Shown here one piece after another: positions 15,127 through 15,215 of a DNA stretch of 15,215 bases (positions are counted from its first letter, which is position 1; each line of letters begins with the position of its first letter). Under the pieces are notes generated by a model. The model saw nothing but the letters and a program-made list of their open reading frames with translations, did not search any database and was not told where the DNA came from. Position numbers and translations under genes: made by a program. This stretch comes from Parachlamydia sp. (GTDB lineage: Bacteria > Chlamydiota > Chlamydiia > Chlamydiales > Parachlamydiaceae): assembly GCA_021298935.1 (NCBI GenBank), contig JAJTHR010000089.1:1-15215 (forward strand). The letters run 5' to 3'.

Positions 15127-15194
15127 GTCCCAGTACATTGCGGAGATCGCAGCAAACTTGGATAAGTTTGCAAGATCGAGCAATGAGCTGGGAC
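15127..15194. repeat. 68-nt imperfect hairpin upstream of the BTB gene
   Basis: Nested complementary blocks share one centre: GTCCCAG (15127-15133) with CTGGGAC (15188-15194), CATTGC (15136-15141) with GCAATG (15180-15185), GATC (15145-15148) with GATC (15174-15177), and GCAAACTT (15152-15159) with AAGTTTGC (15164-15171), around a GGAT loop. The match weakly continues outwards (TTTTAT against GCAAAA with G-U pairs). This may be a dispersed palindromic repeat, or the 3' end or leader of a gene outside the window. The window edge prevents a decision. Confidence 0.6.
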
Positions 15195-15215
15195 GCAAAA
15201 GATGCCGATGAAAAA

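Overview
The window most likely comes from a member of the phylum Chlamydiota outside the genus Chlamydia, of the amoeba-associated (Parachlamydiales-like) kind. Three things suggest this. First, pheT overlaps a downstream YwqK/MORN-repeat lipoprotein gene by 4 bases and lies near an O6-alkylguanine methyltransferase gene, an arrangement I recall from the pheT region of Chlamydia genomes. Second, there is a BTB/POZ-domain protein of eukaryotic type. Third, there are two lineage-specific genes that look like host-directed effectors. No rRNA or tRNA gene is present to confirm this, so the assignment is an inference.

Layout. (1) 73-679: a toxin-first type II toxin-antitoxin operon (RelE/HigB-like toxin, XRE antitoxin). 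Its promoter contains a perfect 18-bp palindrome and leaves almost no 5' leader. (2) 693-1767: divergent genes for an Ogt-type DNA repair methyltransferase (-) and a plant-type 2Fe-2S ferredoxin (+), separated by a 172-bp imperfect palindrome whose two ends lie just upstream of the two genes. A long perfect hairpin closes the ferredoxin gene. (3) 1773-5116 (-): pheT followed by a YwqK-repeat lipoprotein gene. (4) 5277-8536: a lineage-specific block with a protein carrying a PI-kinase-like catalytic loop, an AT-rich intergenic region of inverted 8-10-bp repeats, a polytopic membrane protein (-), and a protein with the R-S-ExE signature of arginine-specific mono-ADP-ribosyltransferases. (5) 8539-14340 (-): a complete tripartite RND efflux operon, ordered outer-membrane TolC-type channel, periplasmic adaptor, inner-membrane pump, with overlapping genes. 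(6) 14372-15215 (-): a BTB-domain protein, with a long imperfect hairpin upstream of its promoter region.

How the genes work together. The RND operon should form one envelope-spanning exporter. The channel subunit is unusual in having a cysteine-rich N-terminus, which may suit the disulfide-linked chlamydial envelope. The kinase-like, ADP-ribosyltransferase-like and BTB proteins are candidates for host-cell manipulation. They are not in one operon, and secretion cannot be read from the sequence. The best novelty candidates are the ART-like protein (7346-8536) and the kinase-like protein (5277-6224).
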